Shown here piece after piece: positions 1 to 8,401 of a stretch of 15,375 nucleotides of DNA (positions are counted from its first letter, which is position 1; each line of letters opens with the position of its first letter). The notes under the pieces are model-generated. The model saw nothing but the letters and a program-made list of their open reading frames with translations, was not told where the DNA came from and did no database searches. Position numbers and translations under genes: made by a program. This DNA comes from Zygnema cylindricum (taxonomy: Eukaryota; Streptophyta; Zygnematophyceae; Zygnematales; Zygnemataceae), in assembly GCA_037447655.1 (NCBI GenBank), contig JBBHKE010000195.1:222423-237797 (forward strand). Direction: 5' to 3'.

Positions 1-2383
1 GAGATCGTTATGTCCACAAACTTTACGATGGGCTAGAATCGGACGGCTCAAGAGTTGAAGTTAAGACCGGGTTTCATCTTTCTTTTTTCCTCTTTCTCCT
101 TTCTTTTTAGGGGCGTGCTTTATGAAAGAAAAGTTGTGGAGCGTAAAACGGATGGAAGTGATAAAAAAACGTTGATGAGGCGGCGATTTACAAATGTTGA
201 AACCAGATACAAGTTTCACTAAAACCGCTGAAAATTTATGGAAGAGGTGAGAAGTTGACAATTCGTAATTTTGGCATTGTGTATTGGGTACAAATGGGTA
301 GAGGTCACCTGGACCTAGTTTTGAGTTAAAAATTCCTAGGTAATTTGTTAGGAAATTCTTTTTTTTTAGGCGTGCAAATTAGGAATATGACGTGAAAAAG
401 GCAATGTAAATAAAACGTAGTTTTGCAATTCTTCATTCTTCCTCGTAGGTTTTTGCAAGGTGGAGGAGATCTTCCGATTTGGCAATTTTACTTTATAGTG
501 TATTGCTTTTATCAAAAACCTCCACAACTTGCATGATTGGCAGGTTATTCTTTAGAAATTATTTGTTGATTCTTTTCTGAAATTTGTAAATCTCGACAGT
601 GAGTAGACATTATATTTTAGATAAAATAGAAATAGTATATTTAGTGTTTTAGTTGGGGCTTCATTAAGAACCGTGCCTTTTAGTATTCTTGTCGCTCTTC
701 TGTCTCCTAGTTCCCACTGTAACGATAGATACGGCTCTATGTACGTTTTCTGCGCAACAATTTGCGGATTCTGAATAGTAATGATTAATGTTTTTGAACT
801 TCCACACTACTTTCGTTCTCATATTGCATTTTGGCGAAAAATGGAATCATTGTTGGTTGATGTTCGTAGACTTAGTCAAATTAACAACTGCTACTCCATG
901 TATCCTATTAGCGTGAATGTTTTTGGCACTTTAATGTTTTTTATTCCGTGCAACACCCGTCGGATTTCCTTTGGGAGACGATAATGTGAAGAGAAAACCC
1001 TCGAAAACACCCTTTGCAACCGTCGCAGAGAGAGAAGTTGACTAAAGGAGTGAATAAACATTTTCGCTAAAAACGGTTCAGAAGTTTCTACATATTATGC
1101 AAAGCCTGAATAAAAAACACTCTGAAAATATTTGTTTATATGAAACACTAATCATAGAGTGACATGCAAATTTAATTATGAAATAAATCAGAAAGGAATT
1201 TCAACAGAAAAGACAAATGATGTCATTTCGACAGCAAAGCCATCACCAATACTATTATTAAAACCAACAATACATTTTTTTATTCACTTTTCGCACAAAA
1301 TTTCAAGTTTCACCATCTTGAGTGGGCCTATGAACAATATTTCATGTCCCAGGGACTATGTACAAAATTCCTTGTGATTCTTCCTACTTTGGTTCTCCTT
1401 TTATTTTCTAGTTGTGATTGAAACGTTGGTCTTACAAACCATCTCACAAAATCATAGATCCATATGTACATCTATTGGGATTCTCCTCTATTTTCACATC
1501 AGAAAGTTTTGTCTGCAACCCTCCGGCATTGCGACTCCCTCCAACGACTCCACTTTGATTCCAAAAACATGAACTTCCAAACCCTTTCGCCTCTCACATC
1601 TTCTTCAAAATATCGAGTCAAATCAAATCTTTGTATTTCACAAAGTTTCAACTCGATTGTCGTTATTCCATTGTAAACCGCATCGTCGATTTTTCTTCCA
1701 CTCGATTCTAAACACAGTCCACCTTTTAAACACTATTTTACATTTTCCGAAGGAAGAAAAACGACGAACCTCGGCTGCAAAATACCCAATCCCACATGAA
1801 TCCCAATCAGAAAAATGGAAAACCCCTCGCAAAAACCTAACATTCAATCTCAATTATATTTGATTATCTCCTTTCCTGCATAACAATTATCAAGTAAGTT
1901 TTGCATCAAAAAATAAAATTTCAGTTTTTCTTGTTTCAATATTTAACTAAAACACGGCCCTCATCTTTACATGGTGCAATTAGAAAACATAATATTAGCG
2001 ACCTGGCAAATATTATCAAAGAGAAATTGCATTTTCAAAGTAGCGAGAAGATTACGTACAACCCAAATTTTTGCATAAACATAATACGTACCTTTGATCC
2101 CAAATTCAAATAGAATACTTCTCGAGATAAAAGATGATAAAATTCTCTTCCGTTTCCTTATAATTTTTCTCAGGGCTTTTTTAAGATTTCCTTTAACCAC
2201 ATTAACGGGTATAGAAATCCAAAAATAAGAATAGCACCGTCATCAATCTGGAAAAATTAACTCCTTGACTTCAAAAAAAGTACGAATTACAGCATTCAGA
2301 CAAAATTCAGATACTAACAAAACAGATACAACACACAGGACCACCTTATCAGGTCGTTATAGAGTGACAATTGTCACAAGTTC
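1..2383. other. AT-rich intergenic stretch, no supported gene
   Basis: I read both strands and found only short open frames (under about 80 codons) with no recognisable motif, no domain and no good splice context linking them. The base composition is AT-rich with T and A runs, as in plant intergenic or intron DNA. On the minus strand, which is downstream of the B3 gene, a U-rich stretch ending in TTTTGCAG near 1774 looks like a splice acceptor, but the sequence after it is not recognisable. Part of this stretch may hold the 3' UTR or late exons of the B3 gene; I cannot show that. Confidence 0.5.
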
Positions 2384-3152
2384 TCAACAGTTATCGCTCC
2401 CGACAATCTTTCTTCGACAGGGTATTCGCGACAGTTGCAACTCTTTCCTCTCGCTCTCTCTCTTCCTCCTTTGACTCCTGCCTCTGTTCTCCCTCTTGCC
2501 ATTTCCCCACAGCCCCCCCTCCCCCGCTCCCACTCCCTCTCTGTCCCCCTCTCCTCCCTCTTCGACTACCTCTCCCGATCTCACAACCATCTCCTTCTCC
2601 CTCCCCCCCTGTTTCTCCTTCGGAGACCACACTTCAAATCCCTGTTTTGAGAGACTCTCGAGATTCGATTTTCTATTTCTTCCACTTTGTCGAGTAGCTC
2701 CACTTTGTCCGATGTTCATTGCCTCTATTTTCTTTTCAGAACTTGGGTTTTTGGAGAGGTTTCCCCGCGAGAGTAATTTAGAAGAATTCAAAAATTCCAA
2801 TCGTCTTTTCACTTCCTTAACCCTCTCCTCCGTCAATTTCCCTAATTTTGTGACATTTGTCACATATCTACTTTTCCGAAAAATGAATTTCAAAGTTCGA
2901 TGGGAAACTAATTCGGCGATCACAAGATGACGATCGGAAATTTTGTTTTCTTGTGCAAAATTTTCCCAGGTCTGCCCGGAAATAAATGCTTCAGGACCTT
3001 TTTCGTCACTTTCTGAAATTTCCAAAAAACCCTCTTTGGTTCCTCCACGTGGACCGATCATATCTACTTTTCCTTTTTTGGCATTTAGCTGGTTAAGGAC
3101 AAAAGTCCACGGCACATCCTGACAAAAAATAACATGGAAAGGCGTCATTTTT
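2384..3152 (-). CDS. B3 DNA-binding domain exon (second B3 domain) with basic/acidic tail
   Basis: This is an open minus-strand stretch of 254 codons from the ATG at 3148, ending in a stop at 2384. Residues about 4-95 read as a B3 domain: PFHVIFCQDVPWTFV at the start, then V.MIGPRGG, GPEAFISGQTWENFAQENK, HLVIAEL and TLKFIFRKSR. The W..F..EN......V.EL....LKF.IFR pattern is the hallmark C-terminal half of plant B3 domains. B3 proteins are plant nuclear transcription factors that bind DNA. Residues about 100-175 are Lys/Ser/Arg-rich. The remainder is a Gly/Glu/Arg tail coded by a purine-rich tract and may not all be translated. The reading frame stays open upstream of the ATG and a CTCAG acceptor ends at 3153, so this is probably an internal or last exon rather than a gene start. 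It most likely belongs to the gene that begins at 5378. The phase of this acceptor does not match the donor at 4489, so another exon or another splice site is needed. Confidence 0.7.
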
Positions 3153-3555
3153 CTGAGTATAGTTGTGTTCTTTTTCTCTTTTTTCGGCCATTTCTTTTTG
3201 CAAACTGAAAACCCGAAACTACTGAAACTGAAAGTTAAAAATCATCGAGTGAAAAAAAACGTAGAAAATGGAAAACGGAACGAAAACTGATACAGACAAC
3301 AACAGAAAAAACAAGAAACTGAAAAATAAACAAGAAAACCAAAAAACGAAAACAAATCTTGAAATTGAATCTGAGAATTTATGCGAAATCCAAAAACTCG
3401 GTTTGGAAACTGAATTTCAAAGTTGCAAAGACAAAACTAAAACAAAGACCGATCGTGATTATTGCGAAGAGTTCCCGTATCGTTAACATTCACATGTGCA
3501 ATATGTACAAGGAACAACTATACAGACAGGAGGGAAAGGCCATGGCTATAGAACA

Positions 3556-3894
3556 TGAGGGAGAGGAGAGGGAGAGGGAACAGAAAAGGAGAGGGAGATG
3601 GGGAAGTGAGGAAGAGGAAGGGGGGAGAGAGAGAGAGAGGGAGAGGGAGCGGGAGCGGGATCGGGAGAGGGAGGGTGGAGGGAGAGGGAAAGGGGAGGGA
3701 GAGGGAAAGGGCGAGCGAGAGGGAGAGGGAGAGGGAGAGGGAGCAGGAGAGGGAGAGGGAGAGGGAGCAGGAGAGGGAGAGGGCGAGGGAGAGGGCGAGG
3801 GAGAGGGAGAGGGCGAGGGAGGAGGAGAGGGAGAGGGCGAGGGAGAGGGAGAGGGAGAGGAAGGGCAGAGGAGACGGAGAAGGGGAAGGAGAGA
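3556..3894 (+). repeat. GAGAGG-type purine microsatellite, ~340 bp
   Basis: The plus strand is almost pure purine, built from GAGAGG/GGGAGA hexamers with occasional C or T interruptions (GGGCGA, GGAGCA). It produces low-complexity Glu/Arg/Gly or Ser/Leu frames on the two strands, which I treat as artefacts. It sits in the likely intron of the B3 gene. Long homopurine mirror tracts of this kind can form triplex (H-DNA) structures. Confidence 0.9.
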
Positions 3895-4164
3895 TCACAA
3901 GTTTATCAAAATTAGCTTCAAAAATTATAGTTGCAAAGAAGGTCTTTGCGTTCGAATGTTTTTTGCCGTTTCCACAGCCTTCGCGAGTGCCACAGTTTGC
4001 GACAAAACAGGAGTGCACCAATGGTCCCATTGGGCAGAATCCTAACAAGTGTTCGCACAGAAAAAGACAAAGGAAGGATCACATAAGGACAAGAAAGTTG
4101 TACTTCCCTTCTGTTTCTCATGGGAGACTGTATTTTTGAAGAACAACAGTTCAGTTCAGTAACA

Positions 4165-4264
4165 GGGAGAAAGAGGTGGAGAGGGAGAGGGAGAGGGAGA
4201 GGGAGAGGGAGAGGGAGAGGGAGAGGGAGAGGAGAGGGAGAGGGAGAGCGAGATGGAGAGAGAA
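4165..4264 (+). repeat. GAGAGG microsatellite, ~100 bp
   Basis: This is a second block of the same hexamer family, nearly uninterrupted GGGAGA units, inside the same probable intron of the B3 gene. A third block starts at 5159. Confidence 0.9.
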
Positions 4265-4488
4265 ACTAAATTGTGTGTAAAGGAGAGGAAGGAGGTGGAG
4301 AGAGGGAGGCCAGATTCTTTACTTTAATCCCCTCTAAATATTGTAAAACATTCTACCATTTTGGAAAGCTCTCATTTTAATAAAAACTCAACACTTACAC
4401 AGAAAATAAAAATGAAAAACGGGGGTGGCTGAAGGAACGGATATGCGTCAAATGATAAAAGATAAAATGCATAAGAATAAAAACGCAC

Positions 4489-5378
4489 CAAAGTCGGTCG
4501 AAAAATGTGAATGCTCAAACGCGATTGGCCCTCGGCTTTCAAACAAACTGCATCATTCGGTTTGACTTTGTGAGTCAAAAAAAAAGAGCTCCACTCTTTT
4601 CCCAGAAGTTTCCTGGTCATGGAGGAAGCTTCCAGCTGTCCGAAACAGATAGTCCAAAAACCGCCGTCCGGGCCTTCCAATGCCACGTCAGCGAGGGTTT
4701 CATGGGGTTCCAGGCCTCGAAAAATGACAAAATCCGTAGGAACCTGGTCAAGAATTCGAGTTTTGCAGAGGAATTAGTGTGGATGAGAGGGAGATGACTT
4801 TTTTATGCCCTTATACTTGTTGATTTGTTAAATCAATTATTTATTGCTATTTGCATGATACTCTTATTGTTATTCTTATTGCTATTGTAATTTTTATTGT
4901 TTTTGTTACTGTTATAGGTTTTTTTAAGTTATTTTTCTTCTTCCTCTTCTGCTTCTTCTTTCTCTTTCTTCTTCTTATTTCTCTTTCTTCTTCTGATCCT
5001 CCCTTTTTTTCTTATTCTCCTGCTTCTTCTCTCTTTCTTCTTCTTCAGCTTCTTCTTTCTCTTTCTGTTGCTCCTTCTCCCCCCTCCTCCTTCCCCTTCT
5101 TCCCCCCCTCTCCCCTCCCTTCCCCCCCCCCTGCTCCCTCCTCCCCCCTCCCCCCTCGAGGGAGAGGTAGAGGGAGAGGGAGAGGGAGATGGAGAGGTAG
5201 AGGGAGAGAGAGAGGTAGAGGTAGAGGGAGAGGGAGAGAGAGAGGGAGAAGAAGAAAGGGAGAGAGTTACCTGGATTCCTGGATAGCCATTTCCGGGAGT
5301 GTTAAGAAGCACACCCTCCTTGCGCGGCTCTCCGGCGCATTCCCGCGCGCTCCCCCGCCCCAGGCCGCAGCGCGCCAT
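4489..5378 (-). CDS. B3-domain transcription factor, 5' exons with first B3 domain
   Basis: Two exons join in phase 0. Exon 1 (5378-5271, 36 codons) starts at an ATG with GCG as second codon and ends at CAG|GTAACT. Exon 2 (4743-4489, 85 codons) follows a CACTAAT branch-like motif and a GACCAG acceptor. The junction reads GNGYPGIQ|VPTDFVIFRG, a normal passage from the first strand of a B3 domain into its (I/V)P..F segment. Then come VALEGPDGGFW, LLGKEWSSFFLTHKVKPND and LSIHIFRP, the GPDG..W, W..F...H.....D and IFR landmarks of B3 domains. The family consists of plant-specific nuclear DNA-binding transcription factors. With a second B3 domain downstream, the layout resembles multi-B3 (REM-like) proteins, but the subfamily is not certain. 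An upstream in-frame GTG at 5402 is not needed as a start. The intron (5270-4744, 527 bp) contains the pyrimidine/purine switch tract. The exon-2 donor is G|GTGCGT; what it joins is unresolved. Confidence 0.72.
4930..5158 (+). repeat. Low-complexity pyrimidine tract
   Basis: This is a CTT/TTC-rich and then CCCTCC-rich stretch, nearly free of purines on the plus strand. It ends at CCCTCGAGGG, where the strand composition flips to purine. It lies inside the first intron of the B3 gene. Confidence 0.85.
5159..5268 (+). repeat. GAGAGG/GTAGAG purine microsatellite
   Basis: Purine-rich hexamers (GGGAGA with GGTAGA variants) follow directly after the pyrimidine tract. On the coding (minus) strand this is a CT-rich repeat directly downstream of the exon-1 donor of the B3 gene. 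Confidence 0.85.
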
Positions 5379-5560
5379 ATGGCCTCCGGGGCTCCGCCCC
5401 ACTCTACCGGGGGCGGCGGAGGGCGGCGGAGGGCGGCGGAGGGCGGCGGAGGGCGTCGCGCGCAGAGGGGCGAGGGGGAGGGCGCGAGGCTGCGAGGCGG
5501 CGAGGGGTACGGAGCGGAGGGCGGAAGGTCTAGGGTTAGGGTTTGACGTGCAGAAACTAG
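5379..5560 (-). promoter_or_regulatory. GC-rich promoter/5' leader of the B3 gene with telo-box
   Basis: The stretch just upstream of the proposed B3 start codon is strongly GC- and CpG-rich, unlike the AT-rich surroundings. The minus strand carries the telo-box AAACCCTAA at 5544-5536, overlapping two telomere-like TTAGGG units. Telo-boxes are known promoter elements in plants, often close to transcription starts. A further AACCCTAA lies at 5616-5623 on the plus strand. No clear TATA box is visible. The promoter role is inferred from position and composition. Confidence 0.5.
5411..5450 (+). repeat. Four exact tandem copies of GGGCGGCGGA
   Basis: The 10-bp unit is repeated four times without a change and is followed by a partial GGGCG. 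The G-runs give G-quadruplex potential on the plus strand. On the transcribed side it would fall in the leader or core promoter of the B3 gene. Confidence 0.9.
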
Positions 5561-5627
5561 GTTTAGGTTTTCAAATGGAGGCGGGTAAAAGTGCGAAAGG
5601 TACCGACGACAGGCGAACCCTAAAAGT

Positions 5628-5667
5628 TCAAATGCTCAAATGTTGAAATGTCGAAATGTCGAAATGT
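5628..5667 (+). repeat. 8-bp tandem repeat, five copies
   Basis: Five units of the pattern YSRAATGY occur in a row: TCAAATGC, TCAAATGT, TGAAATGT and CGAAATGT twice. The change from one unit to the next is gradual, as in a slippage-born repeat. No gene is seen around it. Confidence 0.75.
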
Positions 5668-6070
5668 GAAACTGTTAAGATCTTGATGTGGAATTGGCAC
5701 GAAATCGGAAGTATCGGGCACCGATATCCATGAGGAGGATTATGGATCGCGGGATTCCTCATTCTCCCATTCTCTACTGTTTCGAGTTTGGAACATTTCC
5801 TCGATTTCGGTTCCCTGCGCGGACGCCGCATGAAGATTTCGGATGGAACGTACCGTACCGTACGATGGGCTAAAAACAAAATCCGCACCTTATGTCGTTT
5901 TTATTATTCTGTTTTATGAGGTTGGCGTTCCATCAGACGAAAAGTGGGGTAGTTTACAGAAATCGGCGCCCTCTCAACATTACGGAGAATCTTGCCAATA
6001 TTCTCCAAAGGAGGTTTGGGAGGTAACATTGACCGTTGGATATCTTTTCGCGAAGCATTCGCTTCGAAAG

Positions 6071-6124
6071 TTTCTGTAAATGGTGATGTACGTCGACGAG
6101 GAGGTACATCACCATTTACAGAAA
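6071..6124. repeat. Perfect 21-bp inverted repeat with 12-nt loop
   Basis: The arm at 6071-6091 is exactly complementary to 6104-6124. The loop at 6092-6103 is GTCGACGAGGAG. A smaller hairpin (CGAAGC, loop ATTC, GCTTCG) lies just upstream at 6051-6066. A perfect 21-bp stem would be a stable cruciform in DNA or hairpin in RNA. The stem is short for a typical plant microRNA precursor. Confidence 0.95.
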
Positions 6125-6238
6125 AAATTGAGCCGCGACACGCTGGATCATGAATATACGTGTCAAGACGGCAACCAACGGAAATCGAAAATTTCAAAAA
6201 TCCTAACCGAAATCACAAAAGCAATCTCGTAACGAACT

Positions 6239-6301
6239 TTCGTCACGCTATTTTGTTAGCGCCCATTCGTCACACCATTTGTGGTAATGCTCATTCGTCA
6301 C
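6239..6301 (+). repeat. Three spaced copies of TTCGTCAC
   Basis: Copies start at 6239, 6266 and 6294, a spacing of 27-28 bp. The last two extend to CATTCGTCAC. Regular short repeats of this kind occur as subterminal motifs in DNA transposons; here the function is unknown. Confidence 0.6.
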
Positions 6302-6501
6302 GCGAAAATCAAAAGCCTTAAAAACATAGTTCAAAAGTAGGCGTTTTATGGTAGGCCTTTATTAGGCGCAAGTAGTGTTATGGGCTTTTCATGTGATCTT
6401 CTTAGATCGCTACTTTGATCAGCGACCGTCCGATGACGTTTAATTCTTTATCGAACGATGTGCAACTCAACCCTGTTACTTTTTTTTTCATTTTGTGACC
6501 A

Positions 6502-6532
6502 ATACAATATGGGTCTTAAGGTCATATTGTAT
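6502..6532. repeat. 10-bp inverted repeat with 11-nt loop
   Basis: ATACAATATG at 6502-6511 pairs exactly with CATATTGTAT at 6523-6532. A third related copy, CATATTGTATGG, occurs about 20 bp further on. It does not have the GC-rich stem and T-run of a terminator. Confidence 0.8.
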
Positions 6533-6795
6533 GTTTTCCGTACAATACGCATATTGTATGGGCCTACTTTCACCTACTTTCGAACTATGCTTAAAAGTAT
6601 TGAGCTGGTATCTAACAAGGCGTTTGCAAGGAGTACAAAAATTATGTTGTACGATGACCTGGTACACACGTGCATGGTACGCAAATGAAGATTTCAAGTT
6701 GAAGTTGGTCGGTGAGAAAAATATTTGACGATTTTCAATATACGATCTTATCTTACGTGGTACCATTCAAATTTGAGCACGTGGATTACAGACAC

Positions 6796-7107
6796 TGCGC
6801 GATAGAACATCGATCAAAATGTAGCATCCTGTAATGCGCGATAGAACATCGATCGAAATGTAGCATCCTGTAATGCGCGATAGAACATCGATCGAAATGT
6901 AGCAACATGTAATGCGCGATAGAACATCGATCAAAATGTAGCATCCTGTAATGCGCGATAGAACATCGATCGAAATGTAGCAACATGTAATGCGCGATAG
7001 AACATCGATCAAAATGTAGCATCCTGTAATGCGCGATAGAACATCGATCAAAATGTAGCATCCTGTAATGCGCGATAGAACATCGATCAAAATGTAGCAT
7101 CCTGTAA
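6796..7107. repeat. 39-bp minisatellite, eight copies
   Basis: Eight head-to-tail copies of a 39-bp unit begin with TGCGCGATAGAACATCGATC and end with CTGTAA or ATGTAA. Copies start at 6796, 6835, 6874, 6913, 6952, 6991, 7030 and 7069, with a truncated ninth start at 7108. Three sequence versions occur. Copies 1, 4, 6, 7 and 8 carry CAAAATG and CATCCTG; copy 2 carries CGAAATG and CATCCTG; copies 3 and 5 carry CGAAATG and CAACATG. Because 39 is divisible by 3, minus-strand frames stay open as 13-residue repeats, but no start, flank or family supports a protein. Confidence 0.97.
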
Positions 7108-7158
7108 TGCGCGTGTAATGTTGGCCGTACGATTACAGAATTTCCTGATGGAACGCCA

Positions 7159-7389
7159 CCCTGATACGAATGGCAACACATCAATCCCCGCACTCTCCCC
7201 GTCGAGCATTCAAGAGTGCCGTAGGTTTTGGAGAGAACCAGAGGTCTAAAATTTAACGTGCGACGGTCGCATAGAAACGCTGAACGGAATTTAGTGCCAC
7301 GGTATTAAACCTAGTAAGGAACTAACAACCCTGGCAGCCGCGAAAACAGTTCGCTCCCTTGTCCCTGTCCTCCGTACACTACTGTACCG
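7159..7389. other. Intergenic DNA, no feature seen
   Basis: The sequence is moderately GC-rich between two repeat elements. I saw no coding frame, RNA gene or repeat that I can support. Confidence 0.5.
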
Positions 7390-7890
7390 TACACCGCGAA
7401 TCGTAACTATAGTAAAGAAAAAATTAGAGTAAAAAAAGAGAAAAAAATAATTAGAGTTATGAAATCTAATTTGTGTGATATAACTTTTTCAAAAAGGAAT
7501 TTACTCTAATTTATTTAATTATTCTAATTTGACGCGGTGAATATCTCTACTGTAAATTAGGTGTTCGTACAAAATTTCACAAAACGTACAGTTTATCGTC
7601 ATTATGACGTTTGCACTACGCGGTTTGTTAAAACGCAGTTACATGTTAATGACCTGTATTAAATCATTATTTGTACTTTTTTACTCAGTAAAGTACAATT
7701 TTGCACAGTCAGATACCAACCGTACGCCACACTATTTAAAACGGCAATATATTAGAGTTATTAACGCTCATTCAAAAAGTACCTTAAATAACTAAAGAAT
7801 AATTTAGAATATACTCTATTTACGGTGATTGAGTCAAAATTTGGGGTGACGGAATTAGCGTTTTTTACTCTAATTACGATTCCTGGTGTA
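7390..7890. mobile_element. MITE-like element with ~30-bp imperfect terminal inverted repeats
   Basis: The left end (7390-7421) begins TACACC..GAATCGTAA. The right end, read on the minus strand from 7890, begins TACACCAGGAATCGTAATTA. About 26 of 31 positions agree. If the outer TA on each side is the target duplication, the element runs 7392-7888, which fits Tc1/mariner-type insertion at TA. The interior is AT-rich, repeats the ATTAGAGTAAA motif (7423 onward, inverted near 7499 and 7865), and has a CGTCATTATGACG palindrome at 7597-7609. It codes for no transposase, so it would be non-autonomous. The superfamily is inferred only from the TA flanks. Confidence 0.6.
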
Positions 7891-8258
7891 GTGCACCATC
7901 AATCTCATCCACTGCAGTCAAAACTTAACGCTACAAAACCGATTCAAGTGTACAGGAAAAATATTCTTACTTACGTTTTTTGGGTCATAGTTTGGTGAAC
8001 TTTGGGTGTATCAATCGATAATTTGTCATCTTCTGGTCGGTTTACATGATAGTTGACCGAATACCGGGTTGTGTGACCAAAAGATGACCAAAACAGGACC
8101 GAATCATGACCGGTTTTTGACCAAAGAACTGCACATTATAACCAAAACCAGAGTCTTCGGTAAAGCATTTTCATGGAGACATCCCTCAAGTGAGAAGGAC
8201 AGGCTTGACCTTTTTATGAAAAATTATACTTTGAAAACTTGCTTGCAATGCCTCACTT
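7891..8258. other. AT-rich stretch with GACCAAA-like motifs
   Basis: About 8035-8140 repeats variants of TGACCAAAA and TGACCGAAT or TGACCGG on the plus strand in an irregular pattern. The 69-codon open frame there has no recognisable motif and I do not call it a gene. Confidence 0.35.
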
Positions 8259-8401
8259 ATAGGGGGAATTATATGTAGTCTATTACTGGCCATACTAATC
8301 AGTAATCATCGTAATCGTAAAGAAAGTGCTCGTTTTTTTTACAAAACTGTACATTTTCCTGTACGATTACTATGATTACTGTGTCAGTATAATTTCCCTA
8401 T
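8259..8401. mobile_element. Small foldback/MITE-like element (~143 bp)
   Basis: The tip ATAGGGGGAATTATA at 8259-8273 pairs with TATAATTTCCCTAT at 8388-8401. An inner arm CAGTAATCATCGTAATCGTA at 8300-8319 pairs with 8362-8381 at 19 of 20 positions. The left side carries extra unpaired bases between the two arms. The whole piece can fold into one long hairpin with an A/T-rich loop, as in short foldback elements. No target duplication is clear and no coding capacity exists. Confidence 0.6.

Larger units (their letters stand above)
3153..4488 (-). other. Probable intron region of the B3 gene
   Basis: On the minus strand a G|GTGCGT donor follows the first B3 domain at 4488. The far end has T-rich, stop-filled sequence before the second B3 exon, as in plant introns. 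The stretch holds two hexanucleotide tracts. Between them (about 3900-4140) lies a non-repetitive piece with open frames and a TTGTTAG acceptor-like site, which could hide a small linker exon. I cannot place its borders. Confidence 0.5.
5923..7158. mobile_element. Possible non-autonomous DNA element bounded by inverted repeats
   Basis: A perfect 14-bp inverted repeat, TGGCGTTCCATCAG, lies at 5923-5936 with its complement at 7145-7158. A second matching motif, CAACATTAC, lies inside both ends (5976-5984 and its complement at 7115-7123), though at different distances from the tips. The 1236 bp between hold a perfect hairpin, short direct repeats and a minisatellite, but no transposase-like frame. 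I saw no clear target-site duplication. This may be a decayed MITE-like element or a chance arrangement. Confidence 0.35.

Noticed and set aside
3359-4139. Long Glu/Arg/Gly and Ser/Leu open frames over the purine tract
   Set aside because: They arise from GAGAGG hexamers read in several frames on both strands; there is no domain and the tract lies in the probable intron of the B3 gene.
3153-4489. Direct splice from the first B3 exon (4489) to the second (3152)
   Set aside because: The donor is phase 0 while the acceptor at 3153 needs two bases carried over, so a direct join would shift the frame; another exon or another site is required.
5531-5544. Telomere or interstitial telomeric array
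   Set aside because: Only about two TTAGGG/TTTAGGG units are present; a promoter telo-box explains this better.
4851-5546. 231-codon plus-strand frame rich in Phe/Leu then Pro and Arg/Gly
   Set aside because: It is a product of the pyrimidine/purine low-complexity tracts and runs antisense to the B3 gene.
6767-7193. Minus-strand repeat proteins of 13-residue units (107 and 135 codons)
   Set aside because: Two overlapping frames are open only because the 39-bp unit is a multiple of three and lacks stops; there is no known repeat family, signal or start context.
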